This document shows, in pieces, positions 33,939 to 42,872 of a DNA stretch of 64,000 nucleotides. This DNA comes from JANMMJ01 sp031373255 (lineage in GTDB: Bacteria > Pseudomonadota > Alphaproteobacteria > Rhizobiales > Aestuariivirgaceae), in NCBI GenBank assembly GCA_031373255.1, contig JANMMJ010000193.1, forward strand, positions 10,356-74,355. Direction: 5' to 3'. Both the position numbers and the translations under genes were made by a program. The stretch's first letter is position 1. Each line of letters opens with the position of its first letter. The notes below the pieces were generated by a model. The model did not search any database. It worked only from the letters and a program-made list of their open reading frames with translations, and was not told where the DNA came from.

Positions 33939-36302
33939 TCAGCCCACCGAGCGGCGCCGCGGCTTTGCCGCTTCGGCAACAGCGACCGGCAGGACGACGC
34001 GGACAACCGTGCCCTTGCCGACATGGCTCTCAATCTGCAGGGCGCCGCCATGCAGTTCGACGAGAGATTTGGAGATGGCGAGGCCAAGGCCGGAGCCACC
34101 CTTGGTCTTGGTAAACTGGTTTTCGACCTGTTCGAAGGGGCGCCCAAGCTTTTCAATGTCCGGCTTGGGAATGCCGATGCCGGTATCGGCAATCTGGATG
34201 GCCAGTTCTCCGGCGCGGCGGAGCACCGACACCGTTATGCTGCCGCCTTCGGGGGTAAACTTCACGGCATTGGCCAGGATGTTGATGATCACCTGCTTCA
34301 TGGCGCGCTTGTCGACCTGCGCTTCGATTTTGGCATCAAGCTTGCTGATGATTTCGAGGCCGCCCTCGTTGGCGCGCGGGGTTACGATGCGCAGCGCTTC
34401 CTCGATCAGGCCGGCGAGGCTGGCCGTTTCAAGTTCGAGCTGCAGGCGGCCCGCCTCGATCTTCGACATATCGAGAATGTCGCTGATCACATCGAGCAGG
34501 AACTGGCCACTGCGATTGATGTCGTGGGCGTATTCAAGATATTTTTCAGAACCCAGTGTGCCGAACATCTGGCCCTGCATGACTTCGCTGAAACCGATAA
34601 TGGCATTGAGCGGGGTCCGGAGTTCGTGGCTCATGTTGGCGAGGAATTCTGTCTTCGATCGGTTGGCGGCTTCGGCCCGGGTCTTTTCGCGGGCGTATTT
34701 GTCGGCGAGATCGGCGAGGCGCTGCGATTGCTGTTCGGCGAGCAGGCGCTCCTTCTGCAGATCGCGCACCGTCATCATCAGTTCGCGCTCGGATTGAAGC
34801 AGGCGCTCTTCCTGTTTCTTGAGGGCGGTAATGTCGGTTCCCACCGACACGAAGCCGCCATCCTTGGTGCGGCGTTCATTGATCTGAAGCCACCTGCTGT
34901 CGCCAAGCTGCACTTCGAAGGTCGAGCCTTCCGACATATCGGGGGTCTGCAATTTCATCCGCTGGCGGACGACCGGCTCCTTCGCCGTGCTGGCTACTGC
35001 ATCATAGGGCGTGCCCGGAACGCACACGCTGGCGGGGAGCGAGTGGAACTGCTGGTATTTCGAATTGCACAGCACCAGCTTGTTGTCGGCATCCCAGAGC
35101 ACGAAGGCTTCGGAAATATTTTCGATGGCATCCTTCAGGCGAAGCTCGGCTTCCTGGTTGAGCTTGTCGGCGATCTTCTGCTGGGTCACGTCAATGACAA
35201 TGCCGACGAGATGCGGATCGCCGGTTTCGAGCCTGCCGGTCAGAGGATCGGGGGCGCGGGTGATCTCGGCGCGGGCGCGCAGCCAGACCCACTGGTCATT
35301 TTCATGGCGCATGCGAAACTCCTGGTCGAAAACGCCGCGCTGGCCCTGAAGCAATTGATCCACGACCTTGTCGATATCGGCATCAGCCGGATGGATGCGT
35401 TCGGCGACCTCGCCGAATGTGAGGAACTCGCCCTCCTCCTCGATCCCCAGGATGTCGTACATCGACTTCGACCAGAAAATCCGGCCGTTGGCGATGTCCC
35501 AGTCCCACAGGCCGCAGTGGCCGCGATCAAGTGCTGTATCGAGACGGGCGGTTGCCACGGCAAGGCTGAGATCGGCTTCGGCGGCCTTGGACGACTGCCA
35601 ATGGAAGGCCGCACCCAGCATGACGAGAACGAGAAAGGTGACGATGAAGAGCACGGATATCTTGGCCGTGTTCGCCGTCCAGACCGCAAGGATGTCGGCC
35701 CGATCCTGAAACACCAGCAGCACGGCGGGCAATGGCGCGAGGTTGCGCATCACCACATGGGCATCGGTGCCATCGGCGAGCGTCAGGCGTGTTACGCGGG
35801 TATCATCAAGGCCAGCGCCTGTGACAAAGCTGCTGGATAAAAGGTCAACGACGCCCCTGCCCTCGAGCGCCGGATCGACGGGCACCGTCGCGCCGATCTC
35901 GCCAGTTGCGGAAACGATGATGAAGTGACGGCCGTTGTCCAGTGCACTGGGCAGCAGCGCATCCTGAAGATCGACCTGCGAGACATTGCGGGGCGTTCTT
36001 CCTGCTGCGAGTTCACCGCGCACCAACTGCCTGATGCTTGCGGCGGTGGCGTCAGCAAGCAGGATGGTCTCGCGGCCATGATCTTCGAGATAGGCACGGC
36101 GGCTGTTGATCATCTGGAGAACCAGCGCCAGGGCCAGCATCGCGAGGAAAGACGAGATCAGCCACATGATCAGCAAACGCAGGGCGCGTTCAGATATGCG
36201 GAGTTCTCCGATACCCGGAACATGCGTCGGTATGACGATCGATCGTTCTTTGAAGAACAACCCGCCTAATTGCGCTTTGCCCAAAACATTCCCCGTCGAC
36301 AC
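33939..36302 (-). CDS. PAS-domain sensor histidine kinase
   Basis: 787 aa. Membrane segments lie near residues 43-65 (LLIMWLISSFLAMLALALVL) and about 225-245 (ISVLFIVTFLVLVMLGAAF), flanking a periplasmic region. Two PAS domains follow (GLWDWDIANGRIFWSKSMYD and EAFVLWDADNKLVLCNSKYQ) with PAC motifs, then a coiled coil. The kinase core has the H-box NMSHELRTPLNAIIGFSEVM (His559), N-box NILANAVKFTPEGGS, G1 IADTGIGIP and G2 GGSGLGLAISKSL. The start codon is GTG 36302. No response regulator lies adjacent, so the partner is elsewhere. The signal is unknown. Confidence 0.94.
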   Translation of the reverse strand: MSTGNVLGKAQLGGLFFKERSIVIPTHVPGIGELRISERALRLLIMWLISSFLAMLALALVLQMINSRRAYLEDHGRETILLADATAASIRQLVRGELAAGRTPRNVSQVDLQDALLPSALDNGRHFIIVSATGEIGATVPVDPALEGRGVVDLLSSSFVTGAGLDDTRVTRLTLADGTDAHVVMRNLAPLPAVLLVFQDRADILAVWTANTAKISVLFIVTFLVLVMLGAAFHWQSSKAAEADLSLAVATARLDTALDRGHCGLWDWDIANGRIFWSKSMYDILGIEEEGEFLTFGEVAERIHPADADIDKVVDQLLQGQRGVFDQEFRMRHENDQWVWLRARAEITRAPDPLTGRLETGDPHLVGIVIDVTQQKIADKLNQEAELRLKDAIENISEAFVLWDADNKLVLCNSKYQQFHSLPASVCVPGTPYDAVASTAKEPVVRQRMKLQTPDMSEGSTFEVQLGDSRWLQINERRTKDGGFVSVGTDITALKKQEERLLQSERELMMTVRDLQKERLLAEQQSQRLADLADKYAREKTRAEAANRSKTEFLANMSHELRTPLNAIIGFSEVMQGQMFGTLGSEKYLEYAHDINRSGQFLLDVISDILDMSKIEAGRLQLELETASLAGLIEEALRIVTPRANEGGLEIISKLDAKIEAQVDKRAMKQVIINILANAVKFTPEGGSITVSVLRRAGELAIQIADTGIGIPKPDIEKLGRPFEQVENQFTKTKGGSGLGLAISKSLVELHGGALQIESHVGKGTVVRVVLPVAVAEAAKPRRRSVG

Positions 36303-36414
36303 CCCGCCCCTGTGACTGAGGGTTTACGCGCACAAGTACTCACAGCGAATCAGCGCTATTGATTCGAAAACCGGGTGATTTGGCAAGACATGAGTTCAAC
36401 GGGCCGGAAAGCCC

Positions 36415-39072
36415 TCAGGCGAGCGATTTGGACACGATCTCGAAAACATCCCGCGACAACTGGGGCGTTGCCAATATCCGCTGCAATTCGGCCTCGACCA
36501 GAGCGCGGCGATTTGACTCAAGCATGCGCCAGCTTCTGAACGAGGTGGCGATGCGCGCGGCCACCTGGGGGTTGCGGCCGTCGAGGGCGATCACGGTGTC
36601 GGCGAGCACGCGGTAACCCTCGCCTTCCCGCGCATTGAAGCCGCTGGGATTGGCCATGGCGAAGGTTCCAATGAGGCCACGGACGCGATTTGGCGTGGTC
36701 ATGCGAAAATCGGGATGCGCCATGAGACGGCGGACGCGCGCCGCCGTGGCCTCCTCCGGAATCTGCGCCTGAAGCGAGAACCACTTGTCGACGAGAAGGT
36801 GATCGGCGCTGTGACGGACATAGAATTCATCAATCGCCTGCTCGCGCTCGGGGCAATCGACCGCCGACAAGGCGGTGAGTGCGCCCATCTCATCGGTCAT
36901 GCTGGCGGGGCTTCGAAGCACGTCCATGGCAAGTGAAACGCCTTCCGCAGTCTTGCCGGCACAGATTGCGGCGAGAACAGCATAGCGGAGGCTGCGCCTT
37001 CCCGTGCCCGCCGGATCGGGATTATAGGCTGCATGGTCGTCAGTCTCACCCCACAGCTTCGTCAGCTCGCCCGAGAGGGCGCGGCCAGTCGCTCGGCGCA
37101 CCCGCTCGCGGGCTTCATGGATCATTCCCGGATCGATGTCCTTGCCAATGGCAGAGGCAATTTCCTGCTCGCCCGGCAAGGCCAGCATGGCCGCCTTAAA
37201 CGCATCGTCAAGCTCCGGTGCCGTCAGAACCTGTTTCAGCGCATCGGTGTAGCCAGCAAGCGAGGGCATCTTGCCGGCGCCGCTCACCGCCTTCGTCGCC
37301 GCGATCACCAGGCTGGTTCCAGCCTTCTGGCCTGCTTCCCAGCGATTGAAGGGATCGCTGTCATTGGCCATGAGGAACAGCCGGTCCTTGAGGGATGCGC
37401 CGCCCGAAATCCTGACCGGGGCGGTGAAGTTGCGGTTGAGCGACAGCACGGGCTTCTGGGCGACATTGCGGAACCGGAAGGTCTGGCTCTTTTCGGTCAA
37501 CTCGATCTGCGGCACATTGAGAACCCCGACATCGGCCAAGTCGAGCGGCATATCTGTGCCGTCCGATCCGACCAGCCCCAATTGCAAGGGAATGACAAAG
37601 GGCTGCTTGTGCGGCTGGCCGGGTGTTGCCGCTGTGACCTGCCTGAGTGTCAGGTCATAGGTGAGGGCGTCGGGATCATACTTGCCCGATGCGATCACCT
37701 CGGGCGTTCCAGATTGTTCGTACCAGCGGAAAAACTGGCTCATGTCGCGGCCGGATGCATCGGCCATGCAGCGGACGAAATCCTCGACAGTGGCGGCTTC
37801 GCCATCGTGACGATCAAAGTAGAGATCCATCGCCTTGCGAAAGGCCTGCTCGCCAATCAGGCACTGCATCATGCGGCAGAGTTCAGCACCTTTTTCATAG
37901 ACGGTTGCGGTGTAAAAATTGTTGATCTCGATATAGGACGTCGGGCGCACGGGATGGGCGAGAGGACCGCCATCTTCCGGGAATTGATCGGCACGCAGGC
38001 GCTTCACATCGGCAATGCGCTTGACGGGACGCGAGCGCACATCGGCGGTGAATTCCTGATCGCGGAAAACGGTCAGGCCTTCCTTCAGGCAAAGCTGGAA
38101 CCAGTCGCGGCAGGTGATGCGGTTTCCAGTCCAGTTGTGGAAATATTCGTGGGCGATGATGGCTTCGATGTTGACGTAATCGACATCGGTCGCAGTATCG
38201 GGGAGCGCCAGGATGTATTTGTCGTTGAAGACATTGAGGCCCTTGTTCTCCATGGCGCCCATGTTGAAATCGGACACGGCGACAATGTTGAAGACGTCCA
38301 GATCATATTCGCGGCCGAAGGCGGTTTCATCCCAGCGCATCGAGGTCTTAAGCGCCTCCATGGCCCAGGCACAGCGATCCTGCTTACCCTTTTCGACATA
38401 GATGCCGAGTTCCACCTTGCGGCCCGACATGGTGCTGAAGCTGTCGCCGACATGGGCCAGGTCGCCGGCGACAAGCGCAAATAGGTATGAAGGCTTCGGG
38501 AAGGGATCGTCCCAGATGGCATAGTGACGATCCGTACCCGGAAGATCGCCATGCTCGCCCGGATTGCCATTCGACAACAGGACCGGGCATGAGGCCTTTG
38601 GTGCATCGACGCGAACCGTGAACCGCGACATCACGTCCGGCCGGTCATAGTAAAAGGTGATGCGGCGAAAGCCTTCGGCCTCGCATTGGGTGCAGAAAAC
38701 GCCAGATGAGCGATAGAGACCGGAAAGCTGCGTGTTGGCGGTGGGATTGCAGTGGGTCACGATCTCCAGCGTGAATTCGCGCTGGGGAACCGCCGCGATG
38801 ACCAGACCAGGGTCGGCAAGCTGGTATTCGGAGGGATCGAGCGCGCGGCCGTCAATGCTGAGGGATTCAAGGTCGATATCTTCGCCATCAAAGGCCAACG
38901 GAGCGTTGCCTGCATCGCCTACCGCATTGGGCCGCACGACGAGGCGGGCGTGCACCCGGGTATGCTCCGGGTCGAGGCTGAAATGCAGCGCGACCCGATC
39001 GATCAGATAAGGGACCGGCCTGTACTCAGAGAGATGAATTGTCCGGGGTGATGCCTCTGTCATGGCGTGCAC
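36415..39072 (-). CDS. pepN: Aminopeptidase N (M1 family)
   Basis: 885 aa, full length for gram-negative PepN. GAMENKGLNVFND gives the GAMEN exopeptidase motif; IIAHEYFHNWTGNRITCRDW with KEGLTVFRDQEF gives the HExxH-x18-E zinc site. It removes N-terminal residues from peptides in cytosolic turnover. GTG 39072 is chosen because AGGAG lies 6 bases upstream; ATG 39063 is an alternative. A strong terminator lies between its start and the end of the upstream ypfJ gene, so pepN must have its own promoter in that short gap. Confidence 0.97.
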   Translation of the reverse strand: MHAMTEASPRTIHLSEYRPVPYLIDRVALHFSLDPEHTRVHARLVVRPNAVGDAGNAPLAFDGEDIDLESLSIDGRALDPSEYQLADPGLVIAAVPQREFTLEIVTHCNPTANTQLSGLYRSSGVFCTQCEAEGFRRITFYYDRPDVMSRFTVRVDAPKASCPVLLSNGNPGEHGDLPGTDRHYAIWDDPFPKPSYLFALVAGDLAHVGDSFSTMSGRKVELGIYVEKGKQDRCAWAMEALKTSMRWDETAFGREYDLDVFNIVAVSDFNMGAMENKGLNVFNDKYILALPDTATDVDYVNIEAIIAHEYFHNWTGNRITCRDWFQLCLKEGLTVFRDQEFTADVRSRPVKRIADVKRLRADQFPEDGGPLAHPVRPTSYIEINNFYTATVYEKGAELCRMMQCLIGEQAFRKAMDLYFDRHDGEAATVEDFVRCMADASGRDMSQFFRWYEQSGTPEVIASGKYDPDALTYDLTLRQVTAATPGQPHKQPFVIPLQLGLVGSDGTDMPLDLADVGVLNVPQIELTEKSQTFRFRNVAQKPVLSLNRNFTAPVRISGGASLKDRLFLMANDSDPFNRWEAGQKAGTSLVIAATKAVSGAGKMPSLAGYTDALKQVLTAPELDDAFKAAMLALPGEQEIASAIGKDIDPGMIHEARERVRRATGRALSGELTKLWGETDDHAAYNPDPAGTGRRSLRYAVLAAICAGKTAEGVSLAMDVLRSPASMTDEMGALTALSAVDCPEREQAIDEFYVRHSADHLLVDKWFSLQAQIPEEATAARVRRLMAHPDFRMTTPNRVRGLIGTFAMANPSGFNAREGEGYRVLADTVIALDGRNPQVAARIATSFRSWRMLESNRRALVEAELQRILATPQLSRDVFEIVSKSLA

Positions 39073-39111
39073 TCGCTACTCCTGCTGCCCGTTCACGGCC
39101 GCCTTGTGCCG

Positions 39112-39153
39112 ACAAAAGAAAAGTCCCCTTCCATTGTCAACCGGGAGGGGACT
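39112..39153 (-). terminator. Rho-independent terminator after the YpfJ-type protease gene
   Basis: AGTCCCCT (39122-39129) pairs with AGGGGACT (39146-39153), with additional C/G pairing inside. On the minus strand the stem is followed by TTTTCTTTTGT (39112-39121). A stem plus T-rich tail 22 bp after the protease stop codon is a convincing intrinsic terminator. It insulates the protease gene from pepN. Confidence 0.85.
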
Positions 39154-39174
39154 GATTTCAATCGCGCGGAACGA

Positions 39175-40152
39175 TCAAAGCTGGTCGGTCCCGAAGGTAT
39201 CGCACTGGCGAATGTCGGTTGCCTGGAAGCCGCGCTTGAACCAGGTCACGCGCTGTTCGGACGTGCCATGGGTAAAGGCATCCGGCACCACATAACCCTG
39301 ACTGCGCTTCTGCAACCGGTCATCGCCAATGGCGGCGGCGGCATTCAGGCCTTCCTCGATATCGCCCTCCTCAAGGATGTTGCGCGATGCGTTGGCTTCC
39401 TTGGCCCAGATTCCGGCGAAGCAATCCGCCTGCAATTCCATTCGAACCGAAAGCGCGTTGCCTTCTGCTTCGGACACCCGCATGCGAGCCTCGGTCACCT
39501 TGTCGGCGATGCCGAAGAGGTTCTGGATATGATGGCCGACTTCGTGGGCAACCACATAGGCCTGGGCGAAATCACCGGGCGCGCCGAGCTTGTTCTTCAT
39601 GTCCTGATAGAAGGACAGGTCGATATAAACTTTCTGGTCGCGCGGGCAATAGAACGGACCCATTGCGGACTGCGCCATGCCACATGCCGACTGCACCATG
39701 CCGTTGAACATCACGAGTGTTGGCTCGGTGTATTTCTGGCCCATGTTCTGGAAGATGCCGCCCCAGACGCGCTCGGTGGAACCCAGGACGCGGGACACGA
39801 AATCCTTGCCGGCATCGGTGGTCACATCGCTGGTGGTTACGCCACCTCCTGGATCGCTACCTTCGGCAACATCGGTCTTGCCTTCGGGAACCTGGTATTC
39901 CTCGCTCTGCTGCTGTTGCGGCTGCATGCCGCCGCCGGTGAACATATCGAGGAGATCGATGCCGAAAATGAACTTGATGGCAAAATAGGCGATGGCCAGC
40001 ATGATGATGGTGGAAAGGCTGAAGCCGCCGCCGCGCCCACCCATCGGAATGTTGATGCGGCGCCCGCCGCCCCCGCCGGGAAACCGGAAGCCGCCGCCCT
40101 GACCGCGACGATCTTCTACGTTGGAGCTTGGACGTTCATTGTCGAGCCGCAT
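39175..40152 (-). CDS. ypfJ: Neutral zinc metallopeptidase, YpfJ family
   Basis: 325 aa. The N-terminus is Gly/Arg-rich (RRGQGGGFRFPGGGGG) followed by one membrane helix (STIIMLAIAYFAIKFIFGI). The zinc site is VVAHEVGHHIQNLFGIADKV with a conserved downstream GMAQSAMGPFYCPRDQKVY in front, the standard YpfJ/KPN_02809 pattern. It is anchored in the inner membrane with the catalytic domain probably periplasmic. Function in the cell is unknown. A terminator follows immediately. Confidence 0.94.
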   Translation of the reverse strand: MRLDNERPSSNVEDRRGQGGGFRFPGGGGGRRINIPMGGRGGGFSLSTIIMLAIAYFAIKFIFGIDLLDMFTGGGMQPQQQQSEEYQVPEGKTDVAEGSDPGGGVTTSDVTTDAGKDFVSRVLGSTERVWGGIFQNMGQKYTEPTLVMFNGMVQSACGMAQSAMGPFYCPRDQKVYIDLSFYQDMKNKLGAPGDFAQAYVVAHEVGHHIQNLFGIADKVTEARMRVSEAEGNALSVRMELQADCFAGIWAKEANASRNILEEGDIEEGLNAAAAIGDDRLQKRSQGYVVPDAFTHGTSEQRVTWFKRGFQATDIRQCDTFGTDQL

Positions 40153-40173
40153 GAATTAGCCTCCCTGGAGCGT

Positions 40174-41166
40174 TTAGCGCGGTTTACCAGCCCCCGGTGA
40201 GGCCTGGCAGCGGAATTTGGCGAGATCATAAACCAGTTTCAAGGCCGGTGTCTCGATATTCGCAATTTCCGCCAATTCAATGACAACACCGAGCAAGACA
40301 TCAAGTTCCGTCGGCCTGCCGGCATCGACATCCTGCAGCATGGAGGAGCGATGAGCGCCAACTTTCGCGGTCATATCAATCCGCGCGGCAGGATCGACAG
40401 AGAACCTGACGCCGAGCGCCTCACCCACCTTGCGCGATTCGTCCATCATCGCCTGCAAAACGCGGCGGGTTCCCGGATCGGTGGCGAGTTGTTCCATCGT
40501 ACCGCCGGTCAATACGCTCACCGGATTGAAACTGAGACTGCCCCAGAGCTTGAGCCAGATTTCATCGCGCAGCGCTGTGCGAACCGGGCTTTTCAATCCG
40601 GCATTCACCAGGAGCTGGCTCAAGCGCCTGACGCGCGGCGTTGCTTCGCCCGACGGCTCACCTACCGGCATGCGATCGCCATAGTGGTGGGCGATCACAC
40701 CGGGCGCTTCGATCTCGGCAGCCGGCCACACGACGCAACCCAAAGCGCGCTCTGCCCCGAATCCATTCCAGATTTTTCCACCCGGATCGACGCTTTCGAT
40801 GATGCGGCCATCATGGGGACCGCCGTGCCGGTAAAAATACCACCATGGAAGGCCGTTCTGGGCAAAGAGAATTGCCGTTTCCGGGCCCAGCAGAGGCTGC
40901 AATGTGTCGACAAGCCCGGTCAGCGCATAGGCCTTCACTGTGATGATGACGTAGTCCTGGACACCAATGCGGGCCGGATCGGAACTGAGGTTCGGCCGAA
41001 CTGTGAAGACCTCTCCTCCCTGCTTCAGTATCAGGCCATTCTGCTCCATTGCGGCAAGATGAGCACCACGCGCAATGAGTGAAACTTCAGCCTCACCAGC
41101 CTGGGCAAGGCGCGCGCCGACATATCCGCCGATCGCGCCTGCGCCAAAAATGCAAATCCTGGTCAT
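40174..41166 (-). CDS. panE: 2-dehydropantoate 2-reductase
   Basis: 330 aa. MTRICIFGAGAIGGYVGARL is the NADP-binding loop (GxGxxG); GSLSFNPVSVLTGGTMEQLA and MLQDVDAGRPTELDVLLG match the C-terminal ketopantoate reductase domain. It reduces ketopantoate to pantoate for coenzyme A synthesis. Several paralogues with other substrates exist, so the exact role is inferred. ATG 41166 is the conserved start; the 15 extra residues upstream are non-homologous. Divergent from nadE with about 80 bp between. Confidence 0.88.
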   Translation of the reverse strand: MTRICIFGAGAIGGYVGARLAQAGEAEVSLIARGAHLAAMEQNGLILKQGGEVFTVRPNLSSDPARIGVQDYVIITVKAYALTGLVDTLQPLLGPETAILFAQNGLPWWYFYRHGGPHDGRIIESVDPGGKIWNGFGAERALGCVVWPAAEIEAPGVIAHHYGDRMPVGEPSGEATPRVRRLSQLLVNAGLKSPVRTALRDEIWLKLWGSLSFNPVSVLTGGTMEQLATDPGTRRVLQAMMDESRKVGEALGVRFSVDPAARIDMTAKVGAHRSSMLQDVDAGRPTELDVLLGVVIELAEIANIETPALKLVYDLAKFRCQASPGAGKPR

Positions 41167-41246
41167 GGCGCTGTCATGCTGGGATTTCGCGTGGCCGTCA
41201 ACGGCTTGCAATTGAAGAAGGCAGAGCCATGGGCTAAGAGGCGCGC

Positions 41247-42872
41247 ATGACCGACAGACTTGTCATCGCCCTCGCCCAGCTCAATCCCACGGTTGGCGCC
41301 ATCCAGTCCAATCTTGCCAAGGCCAGGCAGGCTTGCGCCGCTGCAAGTGGTTCGGACCTGATCCTGTTTCCCGAACTTTACATCTGCGGCTATCCGCCTG
41401 AGGACCTGGTGCTGCGCCCGTCCTTCGTCGCGGCGTGCAAGGCGGCTGTCGAAGAATTGGCGGTGGAATTCAAGAATGGCCCGGCAGTGCTGATCGGATT
41501 GCCATGGCGGGACGGCGAAAAGCTGCACAATGCGGTGGCCTTGCTGGAGAACGGCCGCATTGAGACGCTGCGCTTCAAGCATGACCTGCCGAATTACGGC
41601 GTCTTCGACGAGAAGCGTGTGTTCGATGCAGGCCCGGCGCCAGGGCCGATTGCATTCAAGGGTGTCAGGCTCGGGGTGCCCATCTGCGAAGATATCTGGA
41701 CGGACGAGACGTGCGAGACGCTCGCCGAAACAGGTGCCGAAATCCTGCTGGTGCCGAATGGATCGCCCTTCGAGCAGAACAAGGATGATCTCCGGCTCAA
41801 TCTCGTCGTCGCGCGGGTGACCGAGACCGGACTGCCCATGGCCTATCTCAACCAGATCGGCGGACAGGACGAACTGGTATTCGACGGCGCTTCGTTTGCA
41901 ATCAATGCCGACCGTTCGCTGGCGCTGCAAATGCCGATGTTCGAGGAAGCGGTGGCGCTCACCGAATGGAAGCGCGGCGAGAACGGCTGGCGGATGAAGG
42001 CTGGCGAAATGACGCGGCTTCCCGAAAAGGAAGAAGAAACCTGGAAGGCCTGCGTGCTGGGCCTCAAGGACTATGTGGATAAGAACCGGTTTCCCGGCGT
42101 TGTGCTGGGGCTTTCGGGCGGCATCGATTCCGCCGTGGTGGCGGCAATGGCCGTCGATGCGCTCGGCAAGGAACGGGTTCATTGCGTGATGCTGCCCTAT
42201 GCCTATACCAGCAAGGAAAGCCTGGTTGACGCGGAAGCCTGCGCGAAACTGCTCGGCGTGCGCTACGATGTGGTGCCGATCAAGGAGCCGGTGGAAGGAT
42301 TTCTCTCGGCGCTGAAGCCGATGTTCGAGGGCACAAATCGCGACACATCGGAAGAAAACATCCAGTCGCGCACGCGCGGCACCATCCTGATGGCCATTTC
42401 CAACAAGTTCGGCTCCATGGTGCTGACCACCGGCAACAAGTCGGAAATGTCGGTCGGCTATGCGACGCTTTATGGCGACATGAATGGCGGCTTCAATCCG
42501 ATCAAGGATATCTACAAGACGGATGTTTTCCGCATCGCGCGGTGGCGCAATACACAGGGACATGTGATCCCCGAGCGGATCATCACCAAGGCGCCATCGG
42601 CGGAACTCAAGGAAAACCAGACGGACCAGGATACGCTGCCGCCCTATGACGTTCTCGACGATATCCTGAAAGGGCTTGTCGAGGAGGAATTGCCGGTTGC
42701 CGAAATTGTCAGGCGCGGGCATGCGGAAGCGCTGGTGAAGCGGATCCAGCACATGCTCTATGTGGCGGAATACAAGCGCCGCCAGGCGGCACCCGGCGTC
42801 AAGACCACGCGGCGGAGTTTCGGCCGCGACCGGCGCTACCCGATCACCAACGGGTTCAGGGATAACCGCTGA
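41247..42872 (+). CDS. nadE: Glutamine-dependent NAD+ synthetase
   Basis: 541 aa fusion of a nitrilase-type glutaminase (residues 1 to about 260: LFPELYICGYPPEDL with catalytic Glu, RFKHDLPNYGVFDEKR with Lys, GVPICEDIW with Cys) and the ATP-pyrophosphatase synthetase domain (VLGLSGGIDSAVVAAMAVDA, SNKFGSMVLTTGNKSEMSVG). It amidates deamido-NAD+ with glutamine nitrogen in NAD biosynthesis. Immediately followed by gltX with stop and start adjacent, so the two are co-expressed. Confidence 0.97.
   Translation: MTDRLVIALAQLNPTVGAIQSNLAKARQACAAASGSDLILFPELYICGYPPEDLVLRPSFVAACKAAVEELAVEFKNGPAVLIGLPWRDGEKLHNAVALLENGRIETLRFKHDLPNYGVFDEKRVFDAGPAPGPIAFKGVRLGVPICEDIWTDETCETLAETGAEILLVPNGSPFEQNKDDLRLNLVVARVTETGLPMAYLNQIGGQDELVFDGASFAINADRSLALQMPMFEEAVALTEWKRGENGWRMKAGEMTRLPEKEEETWKACVLGLKDYVDKNRFPGVVLGLSGGIDSAVVAAMAVDALGKERVHCVMLPYAYTSKESLVDAEACAKLLGVRYDVVPIKEPVEGFLSALKPMFEGTNRDTSEENIQSRTRGTILMAISNKFGSMVLTTGNKSEMSVGYATLYGDMNGGFNPIKDIYKTDVFRIARWRNTQGHVIPERIITKAPSAELKENQTDQDTLPPYDVLDDILKGLVEEELPVAEIVRRGHAEALVKRIQHMLYVAEYKRRQAAPGVKTTRRSFGRDRRYPITNGFRDNR

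Noticed and set aside
33759..35840. 693-codon + strand frame
   Set aside because: It is antisense to the histidine kinase and the sigma factor start; the sense strand has clear kinase motifs.
37033..38484. 483-codon + strand frame
   Set aside because: It is antisense to pepN, which has an intact zinc site and full length.
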